Shown piece by piece: positions 24,915 to 33,417 of a stretch of 64,000 nt of DNA. A model generated the notes under the pieces. It saw nothing but the letters and a program-made list of their open reading frames with translations. It ran no database searches and was not told where the DNA came from. The translations under genes and the position numbers were made by a program. The stretch comes from an uncultured Massilia sp. (GTDB lineage: Bacteria > Pseudomonadota > Gammaproteobacteria > Burkholderiales > Burkholderiaceae_D): positions 159,587-223,586 of the forward strand of contig NZ_CAJYEB010000034.1 of NCBI RefSeq assembly GCF_913773735.1, in the 5' to 3' direction. How positions within the stretch are numbered: position 1 is the first letter of the stretch; every line of letters starts with the position of its first letter.

Positions 24915-27167
24915 CTACGCCCGCTCGCGCTCCACGCGATTGACGCCCGCCACCCGCCGCAGGTTGCGGATCAGGTGCGCCAGGTGCACCCGGTCCTTCA
25001 CCTGGATGGTGAAGCGCAGCTGGGTCATCATGGCTTCGTCGTCCTCGTCCATGCCGACATAGGTGATGTTGGCGTCGGATTCGCCGATCTCGGCGGCCAC
25101 GCGCGCCAGGATGCCCTTCTCGTTGTTGATCAGGAGGCGGATGCGGCAGTCGAAGCGGCGGTTCAGCTCGCCGCCCCACTGGACCGCGATCCAGCGGTCC
25201 GGCTCCTTGGCGCGCAGGCGCTTGGCCTGCGAGCAGTCGGCCGTGTGCACGACCAGGCCCTGGTCGCGGCGCAGCTGGCCGATGATCTGGTCGCCCGGGA
25301 TCGGCAGGCAGCACGGCGCCAGCTGCACGGCCACGCCTTCGCTGCCGTAGATCGTGACCGGGTCGAGCTCGGCGCCGCCGCCGCCGCTGGGCTGGGCCGG
25401 CTGCACGTCGACGTCGGCGTCGAGCATGCCGAAGATGTGGCGCGCCACCAGCGCCGGCATGCGCTTGCCGATGCCGATGTCGGCGTACAGCTCGTCCATC
25501 GACTTGGCCGAGGATTCGGCCAGCAGGCGCTCGATGGTGACCGGCGCCAGTTCGGTGCGGATGCCCAGCTGGGCCAGCGCCTGGGCCAGCAGTTCCTGGC
25601 CCAGTTCCACCGATTCGTTCAGGTTGATCGTGCGCAGGTAGTGGCGGATCGCCGAGCGCGCCTTGCCGGTGCGCACGAACGACAGCCAGGTCGGGCTCGG
25701 ACGCGAATCGGGGTCGGTCTCGATCTCGACGATGTCGCCGTTGTGCAGCTCGGTGCGCAGCAGGGCGGGTTCGTGGTTGATCTTGACGCCCACCGTGTGG
25801 TCGCCGATGCCCGTGTGGATGCTGTAGGCGAAGTCCAGCGGCGTGGCGCCGCGCGGCAGGGCGATGATCTTCGACTTCGGCGTGAACACGTAGACGGAGT
25901 CGGGGAACAGGTCGACCTTGACGTGTTCCAGGAACTCGGCCGAGTCGCCGGTCTGCTGCTGGATGTCGAGCAGCGACTGCAGCCAGGCATGGGTGCGCTG
26001 CTGCAGGTCGGACATGTTCTGGTCGCCCGTCTTGTACAGCCAGTGCGCGGCCACGCCGGATTCCGCCGTGCGGTGCATCTCCTGGGTGCGGATCTGGAAT
26101 TCGACCGGGGTGCCGTAGGGGCCGATCAGGGTGGTGTGCAGCGACTGGTAGCCGTTGATCTTGCGGATCGCGATGTAGTCCTTGAACTTGCCGGGCATCG
26201 GCTTGTACAGGGCGTGCAGGGTGCCGAGCGCCACGTAACAGTTCGGGATCGAGTCGACGACGACACGGAAGCCGTACACGTCCAGTACCTGCGAGAACGA
26301 CAGGTGCTTGTTGCGCATCTTTTTATAGATGCCGAACAGGGTCTTCTCGCGGCCGTAGACCTCGGCCGCGATGCCGGCGGCCGCCAGCTGGTTCTTGACC
26401 GCGTCGAGGATCTTCTTGACCACTTCGCGGCGGTTGCCGCGCGCCGCCTTGATGGCCTTGGACAGGGTCTGGTAGCGCAGCGGATACAGGTGCGAGAAGG
26501 ACAGGTCCTGCAGTTCGCGGTAGATGTCGTTCAGGCCGAGGCGGTGCGCGATCGGGACGTAGACTTCCATCGTCTCGCCGGCGATGCGGCGCTTTTTCGC
26601 CGGCGCCATCACGCCCAGCGTGCGCATATTGTGCAGGCGGTCGGCCAGCTTGATGAGGATGACGCGCACGTCCGACGCCATCGCCAGCAGCATCTTGCGG
26701 AAGTTCTCGGCCTGGGCCTCGACCACGCTCTGGAACTCGATCTTCTCGAGCTTCGACAGGCCGTCGACGAGGTTGGCGACCGGCGCGCCGAAGCGCTCGA
26801 TCAGCTCTTCCTTCTTGACGTCCTGGTCCTCGATCACGTCGTGCAGCAGCGCGGCCATGATGGCCTGGGCGTCGAGCTTCCAGTCGGCGCAGATCTCGGC
26901 GACGGCGATCGGGTGGGAAATATAGGGTTCGCCCGACTTGCGCACCTGGCCGAGGTGCATCTCGTCGGAGAAGCGATAGGCTTCCTTGACGCGCTTGAGT
27001 TCGACGGGCGTGAGGTATTCGGCCAGCTTGTTGGCCAGCTGGGTGATCGAGGCGACGCCCGGCGCGGGCGGGGCTTCGGCTTCCGGCGGCCTGGCGACGG
27101 CGCGGCCGGGCCGGGTCGCCTTGGAAGTGGAGCCTGAGTGGATGGAATCCGGTGAAGACAAAGTCAT
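24915..27167 (-). CDS. spoT: Bifunctional (p)ppGpp synthetase/hydrolase (SpoT/Rel)
   Basis: In this 750-residue RSH enzyme the HD hydrolase domain is intact (SHPIAVAEICADWKLD, then ALLHDVIED near residue 105). It is followed by the synthetase domain (YGREKTLFGIYKKM, GYQSLHTTLIGP), a TGS domain (VYVFTPKSKIIALPRGATPLDFAY), a helical/zinc-finger region and a C-terminal ACT domain. Intact HD residues mean hydrolysis as well as synthesis, as in SpoT. It is last in gmk-rpoZ-spoT, the usual proteobacterial order; rpoZ lies 215 bases upstream with a repeat between. Confidence 0.96.
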   Translation of the reverse strand: MTLSSPDSIHSGSTSKATRPGRAVARPPEAEAPPAPGVASITQLANKLAEYLTPVELKRVKEAYRFSDEMHLGQVRKSGEPYISHPIAVAEICADWKLDAQAIMAALLHDVIEDQDVKKEELIERFGAPVANLVDGLSKLEKIEFQSVVEAQAENFRKMLLAMASDVRVILIKLADRLHNMRTLGVMAPAKKRRIAGETMEVYVPIAHRLGLNDIYRELQDLSFSHLYPLRYQTLSKAIKAARGNRREVVKKILDAVKNQLAAAGIAAEVYGREKTLFGIYKKMRNKHLSFSQVLDVYGFRVVVDSIPNCYVALGTLHALYKPMPGKFKDYIAIRKINGYQSLHTTLIGPYGTPVEFQIRTQEMHRTAESGVAAHWLYKTGDQNMSDLQQRTHAWLQSLLDIQQQTGDSAEFLEHVKVDLFPDSVYVFTPKSKIIALPRGATPLDFAYSIHTGIGDHTVGVKINHEPALLRTELHNGDIVEIETDPDSRPSPTWLSFVRTGKARSAIRHYLRTINLNESVELGQELLAQALAQLGIRTELAPVTIERLLAESSAKSMDELYADIGIGKRMPALVARHIFGMLDADVDVQPAQPSGGGGAELDPVTIYGSEGVAVQLAPCCLPIPGDQIIGQLRRDQGLVVHTADCSQAKRLRAKEPDRWIAVQWGGELNRRFDCRIRLLINNEKGILARVAAEIGESDANITYVGMDEDDEAMMTQLRFTIQVKDRVHLAHLIRNLRRVAGVNRVERERA

Positions 27168-27264
27168 ACTCTATGAGAATCAGCCGCTGTGTGAAAGCAG
27201 GATATCAGAATAAAGGGCTGATTGAGCAAGTCGGGTGCGAGCGGGCGCGCGGGCGCCCAAACGC

Positions 27265-27353
27265 ACGTCGTCCCCGCGCAGGCGGAGGACCCAGGGTCTG
27301 CCGGCGTCGCGCGACGCCGGCAAATCGGGGCCCCACCCATGCGGGGACGACGT
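27265..27353. repeat. REP-like inverted pair, diverged copy between rpoZ and spoT
   Basis: The arms ACGTCGTCCCCGC (27265-27277) and GCGGGGACGACGT (27341-27353) are perfect 13-bp inverted copies. Between them is a second GC palindrome around GCGTCGCGCGACGC. It resembles the pairs at 6226 and 59150. It occupies most of the rpoZ-spoT gap and could attenuate spoT transcription from the upstream genes. Confidence 0.7.
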
Positions 27354-27382
27354 TGGACTGTCCGGGTCGAGCCGCGGACGGA

Positions 27383-27586
27383 TTACATCGGCACCTTTTT
27401 CAGCATTTCCAGGCCGACCTTGCCTGCGGCGATTTCGCGCAGGGCGACGACGGTCGGCTTGTCCTTGGCTTCGACCTTCGGGGTGTGGCCTTGCAGCAAC
27501 TGGCGGGCGCGGTAGGTGGCAGCCAGGGTCAGCTGGAAACGGTTCGGGACGTTTTTCAGGCAATCTTCGATGGTGATGCGGGCCAT
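27383..27586 (-). CDS. rpoZ: RNA polymerase omega subunit
   Basis: This 67-residue protein has the complete omega pattern: [19 protein letters not shown], then ATYRARQL and [16 protein letters not shown]. Omega helps RNA polymerase assembly and contributes to one ppGpp-binding site in proteobacteria, consistent with its place between gmk and spoT. AGGAG precedes the start. The length matches betaproteobacterial homologues. Confidence 0.97.
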   Translation of the reverse strand: MARITIEDCLKNVPNRFQLTLAATYRARQLLQGHTPKVEAKDKPTVVALREIAAGKVGLEMLKKVPM

Positions 27587-27668
27587 GGTTTTACTCCTGG
27601 GACAGGCTAAATTGGAAAAAATCGAGCGGGGCAGTCAAGCGGGGCAGGACGGGCTGCGGTCCCGAATG

Positions 27669-28316
27669 TCAGCCGTTCGGCTGGTGTGCGTGGATTCCCA
27701 ACTGGGCAAACAGCGAGGCGTTGCGGGCTGCCTGCTGGGCAAAGCGCGAACGTGTCGCCTTGACGATCGCCACCAGCTCGGACAGGGCGACGTTGAACTC
27801 TTCGTTGATGATAGCATATTCGAACTCGGGAGCGTGAGCGATCTCGCCGCCGGCCGCCAGCAGCCGACGCGTGATGATGTGCGGCTCGTCGGTGCCGCGC
27901 TTGTTCAGGCGCTCTTCGAGCGCCGCGATCGACGGCGGCAGAATGAAGATGCCGGCGGCGTCCGGGAACTGCTTCTTCACCTGGCGCGCGCCCTGCCAGT
28001 CGATTTCCAGCAGGATGTCGGTGCCGGTCTTCATTTCCTGTTCCACGCTCAAGCGGCTCGTGCCGTAATAATTGCCGTGCACCTCGGCCCATTCCAGGAA
28101 TTCGCCCCGCTCGGCGCGGGCGACGAAATCCTCGGCGGTCGTGAAGTGGTAGTGCACGCCATCCTGCTCGCCCGGGCGCGGCGGGCGCGTCGTGGTCGAG
28201 ATCGACAGCTTGATGCCCGGCTCCTGCGCCAGCAGGGCATTGACCAGGGTCGATTTGCCGGCGCCGGACGGGGCGGCGACAATGAACAGGCTGCCGGAGA
28301 AGGCGGTCGTGAGCAT
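27669..28316 (-). CDS. gmk: Guanylate kinase
   Basis: This 215-residue enzyme phosphorylates GMP to GDP. The P-loop [10 protein letters not shown] lies at residues 15-24, the GMP-binding region is [19 protein letters not shown], and the [15 protein letters not shown] segment ([13 protein letters not shown]) follows. The ATG at 28316 is preceded by AAGGAAA and gives the family length; the frame remains open further upstream into repeat sequence, which is not expected to be coding. It heads the gmk-rpoZ-spoT group. Confidence 0.95.
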   Translation of the reverse strand: MLTTAFSGSLFIVAAPSGAGKSTLVNALLAQEPGIKLSISTTTRPPRPGEQDGVHYHFTTAEDFVARAERGEFLEWAEVHGNYYGTSRLSVEQEMKTGTDILLEIDWQGARQVKKQFPDAAGIFILPPSIAALEERLNKRGTDEPHIITRRLLAAGGEIAHAPEFEYAIINEEFNVALSELVAIVKATRSRFAQQAARNASLFAQLGIHAHQPNG

Positions 28317-28385
28317 GGTGATTTTCCTTTGTATTACGTGTATTGCGGTGATTGTCGCATTACGTCTGAGCATAATGCAATTGAA

Positions 28386-28443
28386 CGCGTGGACGGGGAA
28401 CCCGTCCACCCTACGTAGGGTGGACGGCTCCGCCGTCCACGCG
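28386..28443. repeat. Two adjacent GTGGACGG/CCGTCCAC hairpins
   Basis: Two back-to-back palindromes share the central CCACCCTACGTAGGGTGG, and each can form a GTGGACGG-CCGTCCAC stem. The unit recurs at 32354-32382, inside 32401-32663, at 63728-63756 and in the array at the right edge. It lies upstream of gmk. Confidence 0.8.
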
Positions 28444-28481
28444 TCCAACGTCGCCTGAAGGGGGCGACACTTGAGTCAGTC

Positions 28482-28520
28482 GGGGTCAGAGCCCACCCGG
28501 GAAAACCGGGCTCCGACCCC
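28482..28520. repeat. GGGGTCAGAGCCC hairpin, copy 4
   Basis: The arms are GGGGTCAGAGCCC (28482-28494) and GGGCTCCGACCCC (28508-28520). With copy 5 it forms a tandem pair between the yicC stop and the gmk promoter region. Confidence 0.8.
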
Positions 28521-28534
28521 GATCCTAGTCAGTC

Positions 28535-28573
28535 GGGGTCAGTGCCCACCCGTGTAAACCGGGCTCTGACCCC
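28535..28573. repeat. GGGGTCAGAGCCC hairpin, copy 5
   Basis: The arms are GGGGTCAGTGCCC (28535-28547) and GGGCTCTGACCCC (28561-28573). It lies 53 bases from copy 4, start to start, and immediately follows the yicC stop on the minus strand, so it may serve as the end of that transcript. Confidence 0.8.
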
Positions 28574-28584
28574 GATTTGTCGGA

Positions 28585-29487
28585 TTATTCGAGGTTCTGC
28601 ACCTGCTCGCGCATCTGCTCGATGAGCAGCTTGAGTTCCATCGACGCGTCCGCCAGTTCCTTGACGGAAGCCTTGGCGCCCAGCGTATTCGCCTCGCGGT
28701 TCAGTTCCTGCATCATGAAGTCGAGGCGCTTGCCGACCTGGCCGCCCTTCTTGAGGATGTGGCGGGTCTCGTTCAGGTGCGCGGTCAGGCGCGACAGCTC
28801 TTCCGAGACGTCGATGCGGATGCCGTACAGCGTCACTTCCTGGCGGATGCGTTCGAACACTTCCTGGCGCGTCAATACGGTCGGGTTGCCGTGGCCGGCC
28901 AGGCCGAGGGCGTCCTGCATGCGCTCGACGGCCTTCTGCTGGAACTGCGCGATGACTTGCGGGATCAGGGGGGTGATGCGCTTGACGATGGCTTCCATCG
29001 ACTCGATGCGGGAGAGCAGCATCGCTTCCAGCGCTGCGCCTTCGCGCCTGCGGCTGTCGACGAAGGCGGCGATGGTCTTCTGCGCCAGGGCGGCGACGTC
29101 GGCCTGCAGCGATTCCTGGCCGATCTGCGCTTCCTCGATGACGCCGGGCCAGCGCAGCAGTTCGGCCACCGTCATCGGGGGCGCCGACACGAAGTGGCGC
29201 GTGACTTCGGACTGCAGCCGCGCCAGGTCGGCCAGCAGGTCGTGGTTCAGGGCTTGCGAGCCGCTCGCGGCCTTGCGCCCGAAGGACAGGCGGACTTCGA
29301 CCTTGCCGCGCGAGATCGCGGCCATGATCGCGGAGCGCAGGTCCGGTTCCAGCGCGCGCAGCTCGTCGTTGATGCGGAATTGCAGGTCGAGGAAGCGCGA
29401 ATTGACGCTCTTGATCTCGATCGTCAGCGTGCCGGCAGCACCCTCGCTGGTGGCAACCGCATACCCTGTCATGCTAGAAATGCTCAA
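28585..29487 (-). CDS. yicC: YicC-family endoribonuclease
   Basis: Starting at TTG 29487, the protein has 300 residues beginning MSISSMTGYAVA, which matches the family start (SMTGY/F); GGGGA precedes the TTG. ATG at 29505 or 29472 are alternatives. The N-terminal YicC domain (EIKSVNSRFLDLQFRI) and the C-terminal DUF1732 part (LNETRHILKKGGQVGKRLDFMMQELNREANT) are complete. YicC proteins are reported as RNases that destabilise small RNA or mRNA targets. It is divergent from the kinase gene across about 150 bases. Confidence 0.9.
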   Translation of the reverse strand: MSISSMTGYAVATSEGAAGTLTIEIKSVNSRFLDLQFRINDELRALEPDLRSAIMAAISRGKVEVRLSFGRKAASGSQALNHDLLADLARLQSEVTRHFVSAPPMTVAELLRWPGVIEEAQIGQESLQADVAALAQKTIAAFVDSRRREGAALEAMLLSRIESMEAIVKRITPLIPQVIAQFQQKAVERMQDALGLAGHGNPTVLTRQEVFERIRQEVTLYGIRIDVSEELSRLTAHLNETRHILKKGGQVGKRLDFMMQELNREANTLGAKASVKELADASMELKLLIEQMREQVQNLE

Positions 29488-29639
29488 TGGAATCCCCGGT
29501 TTCATGGGATCTCGCCAACGCCCCGCGCCGCGCGGCGTGCTTGCCGCGAACGTCAAGGATTTTCGAAATCCCTTTATTCTTTACAAAGCGGTGATTTATC
29601 CACACAATCGCCGTGTTTAGCAAGGAATACTTTTCCCAA

Positions 29640-30638
29640 ATGGCTGCCCAAAATAACGCACCCCTTCCTGATGGGCTAGAAATTGGCGGATATCGCATTG
29701 TAAAGAAAATTGCGTCCGGCGGGTTCAGTATTGTTTATCTTGCATATGATGGCGACGGCAATGCGGTCGCCGTCAAGGAATACCTGCCGAGCGCGCTGGC
29801 CCTGCGCCAGCCCGGCGAGCTGGTGCCGGTCGTGTCGCGGCCCAACCTGCCGGTGTTCCGCATCGGCCTGAAATGCTTTTTCGAGGAAGGAAGGGCGCTG
29901 GCGCGCATCGTGCACCCGAACGTGGTACGGGTGCTCAATTTTTTCCGCGCCAACGACACGGTCTACATGGTCATGGCCTACGAATCCGGCCACTCGCTGC
30001 AGGAGCACGTCGGCCACCTGGTGGCGCGCGGCGGCCGCGCCGCCGAAGCCTTCATCCTGCGCGTGTTCCACGGCGTCTGCGCCGGCCTGCGCGAAGTCCA
30101 TGCCAACAAGCTGCTGCACCTGGACCTCAAGCCGGCCAACATCTACCTGCGTACCGACGGCTCGCCGCTGCTGCTCGACTTCGGCGCGGCGCGCCAGACC
30201 GTGGGCGGCGACGTGCCGGCGCTGGCGCCGATGTACACGCCCGGCTTCGCGCCGCCCGAGCTGTACAACAAGGCGCTGCCGCTGGGCCCCTGGACCGACA
30301 TCTACAGCATCGGCGCCGCCATCTACGCCTGCATGGCGGGCGCGCCGCCGCAGCCGGCCGACCAGCGCCGCGCGGGCGACGAGATGGCCGCGCGCCTGGC
30401 CCGCCTGCCGTCTGGGTATTCGCCGCAACTGGTGGCGATGGTGACGTCCTGCCTGGCGCTCGATCCGCTGGCGCGCCCGCAGAGCGTGTTCGCGGTGCAG
30501 AAGGTGCTGCAGGCCGGCCTGGACGCGGCGCGCGCGCAGGCGGCGCCGGCGCGCGGGGAAGCGCCGGCCGCGACGCCGGCAGCGGGCTGGCGCGGCCTGG
30601 TCGGCCGCATCGGCGCCCTCGGGCGCGGGCGCAGCTAG
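29640..30638 (+). CDS. Hanks-type serine/threonine protein kinase
   Basis: This 332-residue cytosolic kinase has no membrane helix. The Gly loop is KIASGGFSIVYLA, the ATP-anchoring Lys is in VAVKEYLP, the catalytic loop is HLDLKPANIYL (Asp present, but Leu in place of the usual Arg, hence non-RD), and the metal site is LDFGAAR. After the kinase domain there is only an Ala/Pro/Arg-rich tail. A non-RD kinase often does not need activation-loop phosphorylation. The start could instead be GTG at 29613. The PP2C phosphatase follows eight bases later, so the two form a kinase-phosphatase pair in one operon. Confidence 0.9.
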   Translation: MAAQNNAPLPDGLEIGGYRIVKKIASGGFSIVYLAYDGDGNAVAVKEYLPSALALRQPGELVPVVSRPNLPVFRIGLKCFFEEGRALARIVHPNVVRVLNFFRANDTVYMVMAYESGHSLQEHVGHLVARGGRAAEAFILRVFHGVCAGLREVHANKLLHLDLKPANIYLRTDGSPLLLDFGAARQTVGGDVPALAPMYTPGFAPPELYNKALPLGPWTDIYSIGAAIYACMAGAPPQPADQRRAGDEMAARLARLPSGYSPQLVAMVTSCLALDPLARPQSVFAVQKVLQAGLDAARAQAAPARGEAPAATPAAGWRGLVGRIGALGRGRS

Positions 30639-30646
30639 GAGGCCGC

Positions 30647-31582
30647 ATGCAATTTTCCGTCTACCAGCAAAGCCACATCGGCGGGCGCAAGGTCAACCAG
30701 GACCGCATGGGCTACCTGTACACGCGCGACGCGCTGCTGCTGGTGCTGGCCGACGGCATGGGCGGCCACCTGCGCGGCGAGGTCGCCGCCACCGTCGCCC
30801 TGCAGAGCATGGCCGCGCAGTTCCGCGCCCAGGCCGCGCCCTACGTGCGCAAGCCCGAGCGCTTCCTCGAGGAAGGGCTGCTGCAGGCGCACCGCGACAT
30901 CGTGCGCCATGCGCGCGAGCGCGCGATGCCGGACAGCCCGCGCACGACCATCGTCGCCTGCCTGGTGCAGCACAACTGCGCCGTGTGGGCCCACTGCGGC
31001 GATTCGCGCCTGTACTGGTTGCGGCGCGGCCAGGTGCTGGCGTGCACGCGCGACCATTCGCACCTGGAGCACCTGATCGCGCGCGGCCTGGCCGACCCGT
31101 CCGAGCGCGGCACCCATCCCGACCGCAACAAGCTGTACAGCTGCCTGGGCGCCTCGACCGCGCCGCGCATCGAGATCTCGCGCCAGGCCAGCCTGCAGCC
31201 GGGCGACGTGCTGCTGCTGTGTTCCGACGGCCTGTGGTCGATGCTGCCCGACCGCGAGATCGCGCACCAGCTCTCCACCCGCACCATCGTGCAGGCGGTG
31301 CCGGACATGATCGGCATGGCCACCGCGATCGGCGGCAGCCGCGCCGACAACACCACGGCGCTGGCGATCCAGTGGCAGGGCGCGGGCGCGGCGCTGTCGG
31401 CCGGGGACGACAGCGTGGTCTCGACCCAGCTGCTGCCGGAAGGCGAGGTCACGACCCGCATCGATCCCGCCGTCGCCGCCGCCGCGCCGGCCGAGCCGGA
31501 CCCGTTCGACGAGGACGACATCGAGAAGGCGATCGCCGAGATCCGCAGCGCGATCGAGAAATCCTCGCAGCTGCTCAAGTAA
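30647..31582 (+). CDS. PP2C-family serine/threonine protein phosphatase
   Basis: In this 311-residue protein all PP2C metal-site motifs are present: VNQDRMG, LADGMGGHLRGE, HCGDSRLYWLRRG, LCSDGLWSM and ADNTTALAI. The catalytic domain ends near residue 245; the C-terminal 65 residues are acidic/Ala-rich and end in a predicted helix. AGGAGG precedes the ATG. It should reverse phosphorylation by the upstream kinase. The pair lies between yicC and rph; targets are not apparent. Confidence 0.93.
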   Translation: MQFSVYQQSHIGGRKVNQDRMGYLYTRDALLLVLADGMGGHLRGEVAATVALQSMAAQFRAQAAPYVRKPERFLEEGLLQAHRDIVRHARERAMPDSPRTTIVACLVQHNCAVWAHCGDSRLYWLRRGQVLACTRDHSHLEHLIARGLADPSERGTHPDRNKLYSCLGASTAPRIEISRQASLQPGDVLLLCSDGLWSMLPDREIAHQLSTRTIVQAVPDMIGMATAIGGSRADNTTALAIQWQGAGAALSAGDDSVVSTQLLPEGEVTTRIDPAVAAAAPAEPDPFDEDDIEKAIAEIRSAIEKSSQLLK

Positions 31583-31618
31583 CCCCATCATCACCATCAC
31601 CACCGACAAAGGACATCA

Positions 31619-32350
31619 ATGAGCGTCACCACCCGCCCGAGCGGCCGCGCCGTCGACCAGCTGCGCGCCATCCGCATCACCCGCGACTACACCAGGCACG
31701 CCGAAGGCTCCGTGCTGATCGAATGCGGCGACACCAAGGTGATCTGCACCGCCAGCATCGAGGAGAAAGTGCCGGGCTTCCTGAAGGGCAAGGGGCAGGG
31801 CTGGCTGACGGCGGAATACGGCATGCTGCCGCGCTCCACGCATTCGCGCATGGACCGCGAGGCGGCGCGCGGCAAGCAGTCCGGCCGCACCCAGGAAATC
31901 CAGCGCCTGATCGGCCGCTCGCTGCGCGCCGCCTTCGACCTGCAGGCCTTCGGCGAGCGCACGCTGCACCTGGACTGCGACGTGATCCAGGCCGACGGCG
32001 GCACCCGCACCGCGTCGATCACCGGCGCCATGGTCGCGGCCTACGACGCGTTCGCCAAGCTGGCCGCGGCGGGCCTGGTCGCGACGGTGCCGGTCAGGCA
32101 CTTCGTCGCGGCGATCTCGGTCGGCGTGGTCGGCGGCGTGCCGGTGCTGGACCTGGACTACGTCGAGGATTCGGGCTGCGATACCGACATGAACGTGGTC
32201 ATGACCGAGGCCGGGCACTTCGTCGAGGTGCAGGGCACGGCCGAGGGGGAAGCGTTCGACCGCGCGGGCATGAACCGGCTGCTGGACCTGGCGCAGAAGG
32301 GCATCGAGGAACTGGTCGTCCTGCAGAAGCGTTCCCTCGGCCTGGCGTGA
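31619..32350 (+). CDS. rph: Ribonuclease PH
   Basis: This 243-residue phosphorolytic exoribonuclease trims tRNA 3' ends. The start [20 protein letters not shown], the segment [21 protein letters not shown], the phosphate-site [15 protein letters not shown] and [19 protein letters not shown] are all family hallmarks, and the length is standard. AAAGGA precedes the ATG. In many betaproteobacteria rph is followed directly by rdgB and hemW; here those genes lie 8 kb further on. Confidence 0.97.
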   Translation: MSVTTRPSGRAVDQLRAIRITRDYTRHAEGSVLIECGDTKVICTASIEEKVPGFLKGKGQGWLTAEYGMLPRSTHSRMDREAARGKQSGRTQEIQRLIGRSLRAAFDLQAFGERTLHLDCDVIQADGGTRTASITGAMVAAYDAFAKLAAAGLVATVPVRHFVAAISVGVVGGVPVLDLDYVEDSGCDTDMNVVMTEAGHFVEVQGTAEGEAFDRAGMNRLLDLAQKGIEELVVLQKRSLGLA

Positions 32351-32353
32351 TGC

Positions 32354-32382
32354 GTAGGGTGGACGGCTGTGCCGTCCACGCG
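32354..32382. repeat. GTGGACGG/CCGTCCAC hairpin after rph
   Basis: GTAGGGTGGACGGC and GCCGTCCACGC form an inverted pair starting four bases after the rph stop. It could end or protect the rph transcript. Confidence 0.75.
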
Positions 32383-32400
32383 GCGATACGCGCCACATGA

Positions 32401-32663
32401 TGCGTCGAATCCGCAAACGGCGTCGCGTCGACTGCATGCGCATGGGCCATCGTACGACGGTGGAACGCGTGGACGGGGGACCCGTCCACCCTACGCCGGG
32501 ACGCGCTGCGTCATCAACCCGTACACCCGCTCTGCGTCGAATCCGCACACGGCGTCGCGTCGACCGCATGCGCATGGCCATCGTACGATGGTTGAACGCG
32601 TGGACGGGGGACCCGTCCACCCTACGCCGGGACGCGCTGCGTCATCAACCCGTACACCCGCTC
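32401..32663. repeat. 132/131-bp tandem direct duplication overlapping the 3' end of the ABC ATPase gene
   Basis: Copy 1 is 32401-32532 and copy 2 is 32533-32663; they differ at only a handful of positions and by one base in length. Each copy contains a GTGGACGG-type hairpin and, at its right end, 42 bases that in copy 2 are the last codons of the ATPase gene (minus strand, ending MTQRVPA and stop). Copy 1 therefore carries a duplicated gene end that is not part of any gene. Confidence 0.9.
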
Positions 32664-33395
32664 GATCAATGCCTTGACCTGGGGCGCGTCCGGCGCGCGC
32701 CGGCGCGGCAGGTCGATGCGGATCTCGTGCAGGATGCGCCCCGGATCGCTCGACATGATCACGATGCGGTCCGCCATCGTCACCGCTTCCTCGATATTGT
32801 GCGACACCACCAGCATCCCGCGGGTGGGGATGCGGCCGCCGTCCCACAGGTCGAGGATGTCGTTGCGCAAGGTCTCGGCGGTGAGCACGTCCAGCGCCGA
32901 GAAGGCCTCGTCCATCAGCAGCACGTCCGGCTGCGTGGCCAGGGCGCGGGCGATGCCCACGCGCTGGCGCATGCCGCCCGACAGCTCGCGCGGCAGCGCG
33001 GCGCCGACGCCGGACAGGCCCACCAGTTCCAGCACCGCGCCGGCGCGCGCGCCGCGCGCGGCCGGCGCCATGCCCTGGGCCTCGAGTCCCAGCTCGACGT
33101 TCTGGCGCACCGTCAGCCAGGGGAATAGCGCGAAGGACTGGAAGACCATCGCGATGGCCGGCAGCGGCCCGGCGATCGGCCTGCCGCGGTAGCAGGCGCG
33201 CCCGGCGTCGGCCGCCACCAGGCCGGCGATGATGCGCAGCAGGGTCGACTTGCCCGAGCCGGACTTGCCCAGCAGGGCGACGATCTCGCCGTCGTGCAGC
33301 GCGAAATCGACGCCTTCCAGCACGGTGCGCGCGCCGCCGCCGGCGGCGTGGAAGACCTTGGCGACGTCCTGCAGTTCGATCAGTGTGGTGTTCAT
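32622..33395 (-). CDS. ABC transporter ATP-binding protein, NitT/TauT (nitrate/sulfonate/bicarbonate-like) type, apparently C-terminally shortened
   Basis: In this 257-residue ATPase Walker A is GKSGSGKST (about 43-51), the Q loop follows (MVFQSFALFPW), the signature is LSGGMRQRVG, and Walker B is LLLMDEAFSALD (Ala where Pro is usual). It ends ALIERVYGLMTQRVPA, which is where relatives paired with double-domain permeases go on into a further domain of about 150 residues (AAA_assoc_C). The last 14 codons and the stop lie inside a tandem repeat, suggesting that the repeat truncated the gene. GGGAG precedes the start. The permease gene lies 22 bases upstream. Confidence 0.9.
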   Translation of the reverse strand: MNTTLIELQDVAKVFHAAGGGARTVLEGVDFALHDGEIVALLGKSGSGKSTLLRIIAGLVAADAGRACYRGRPIAGPLPAIAMVFQSFALFPWLTVRQNVELGLEAQGMAPAARGARAGAVLELVGLSGVGAALPRELSGGMRQRVGIARALATQPDVLLMDEAFSALDVLTAETLRNDILDLWDGGRIPTRGMLVVSHNIEEAVTMADRIVIMSSDPGRILHEIRIDLPRRRAPDAPQVKALIERVYGLMTQRVPA

Positions 33396-33417
33396 GGTGT
33401 TCTCCCGGTGTCGATCA

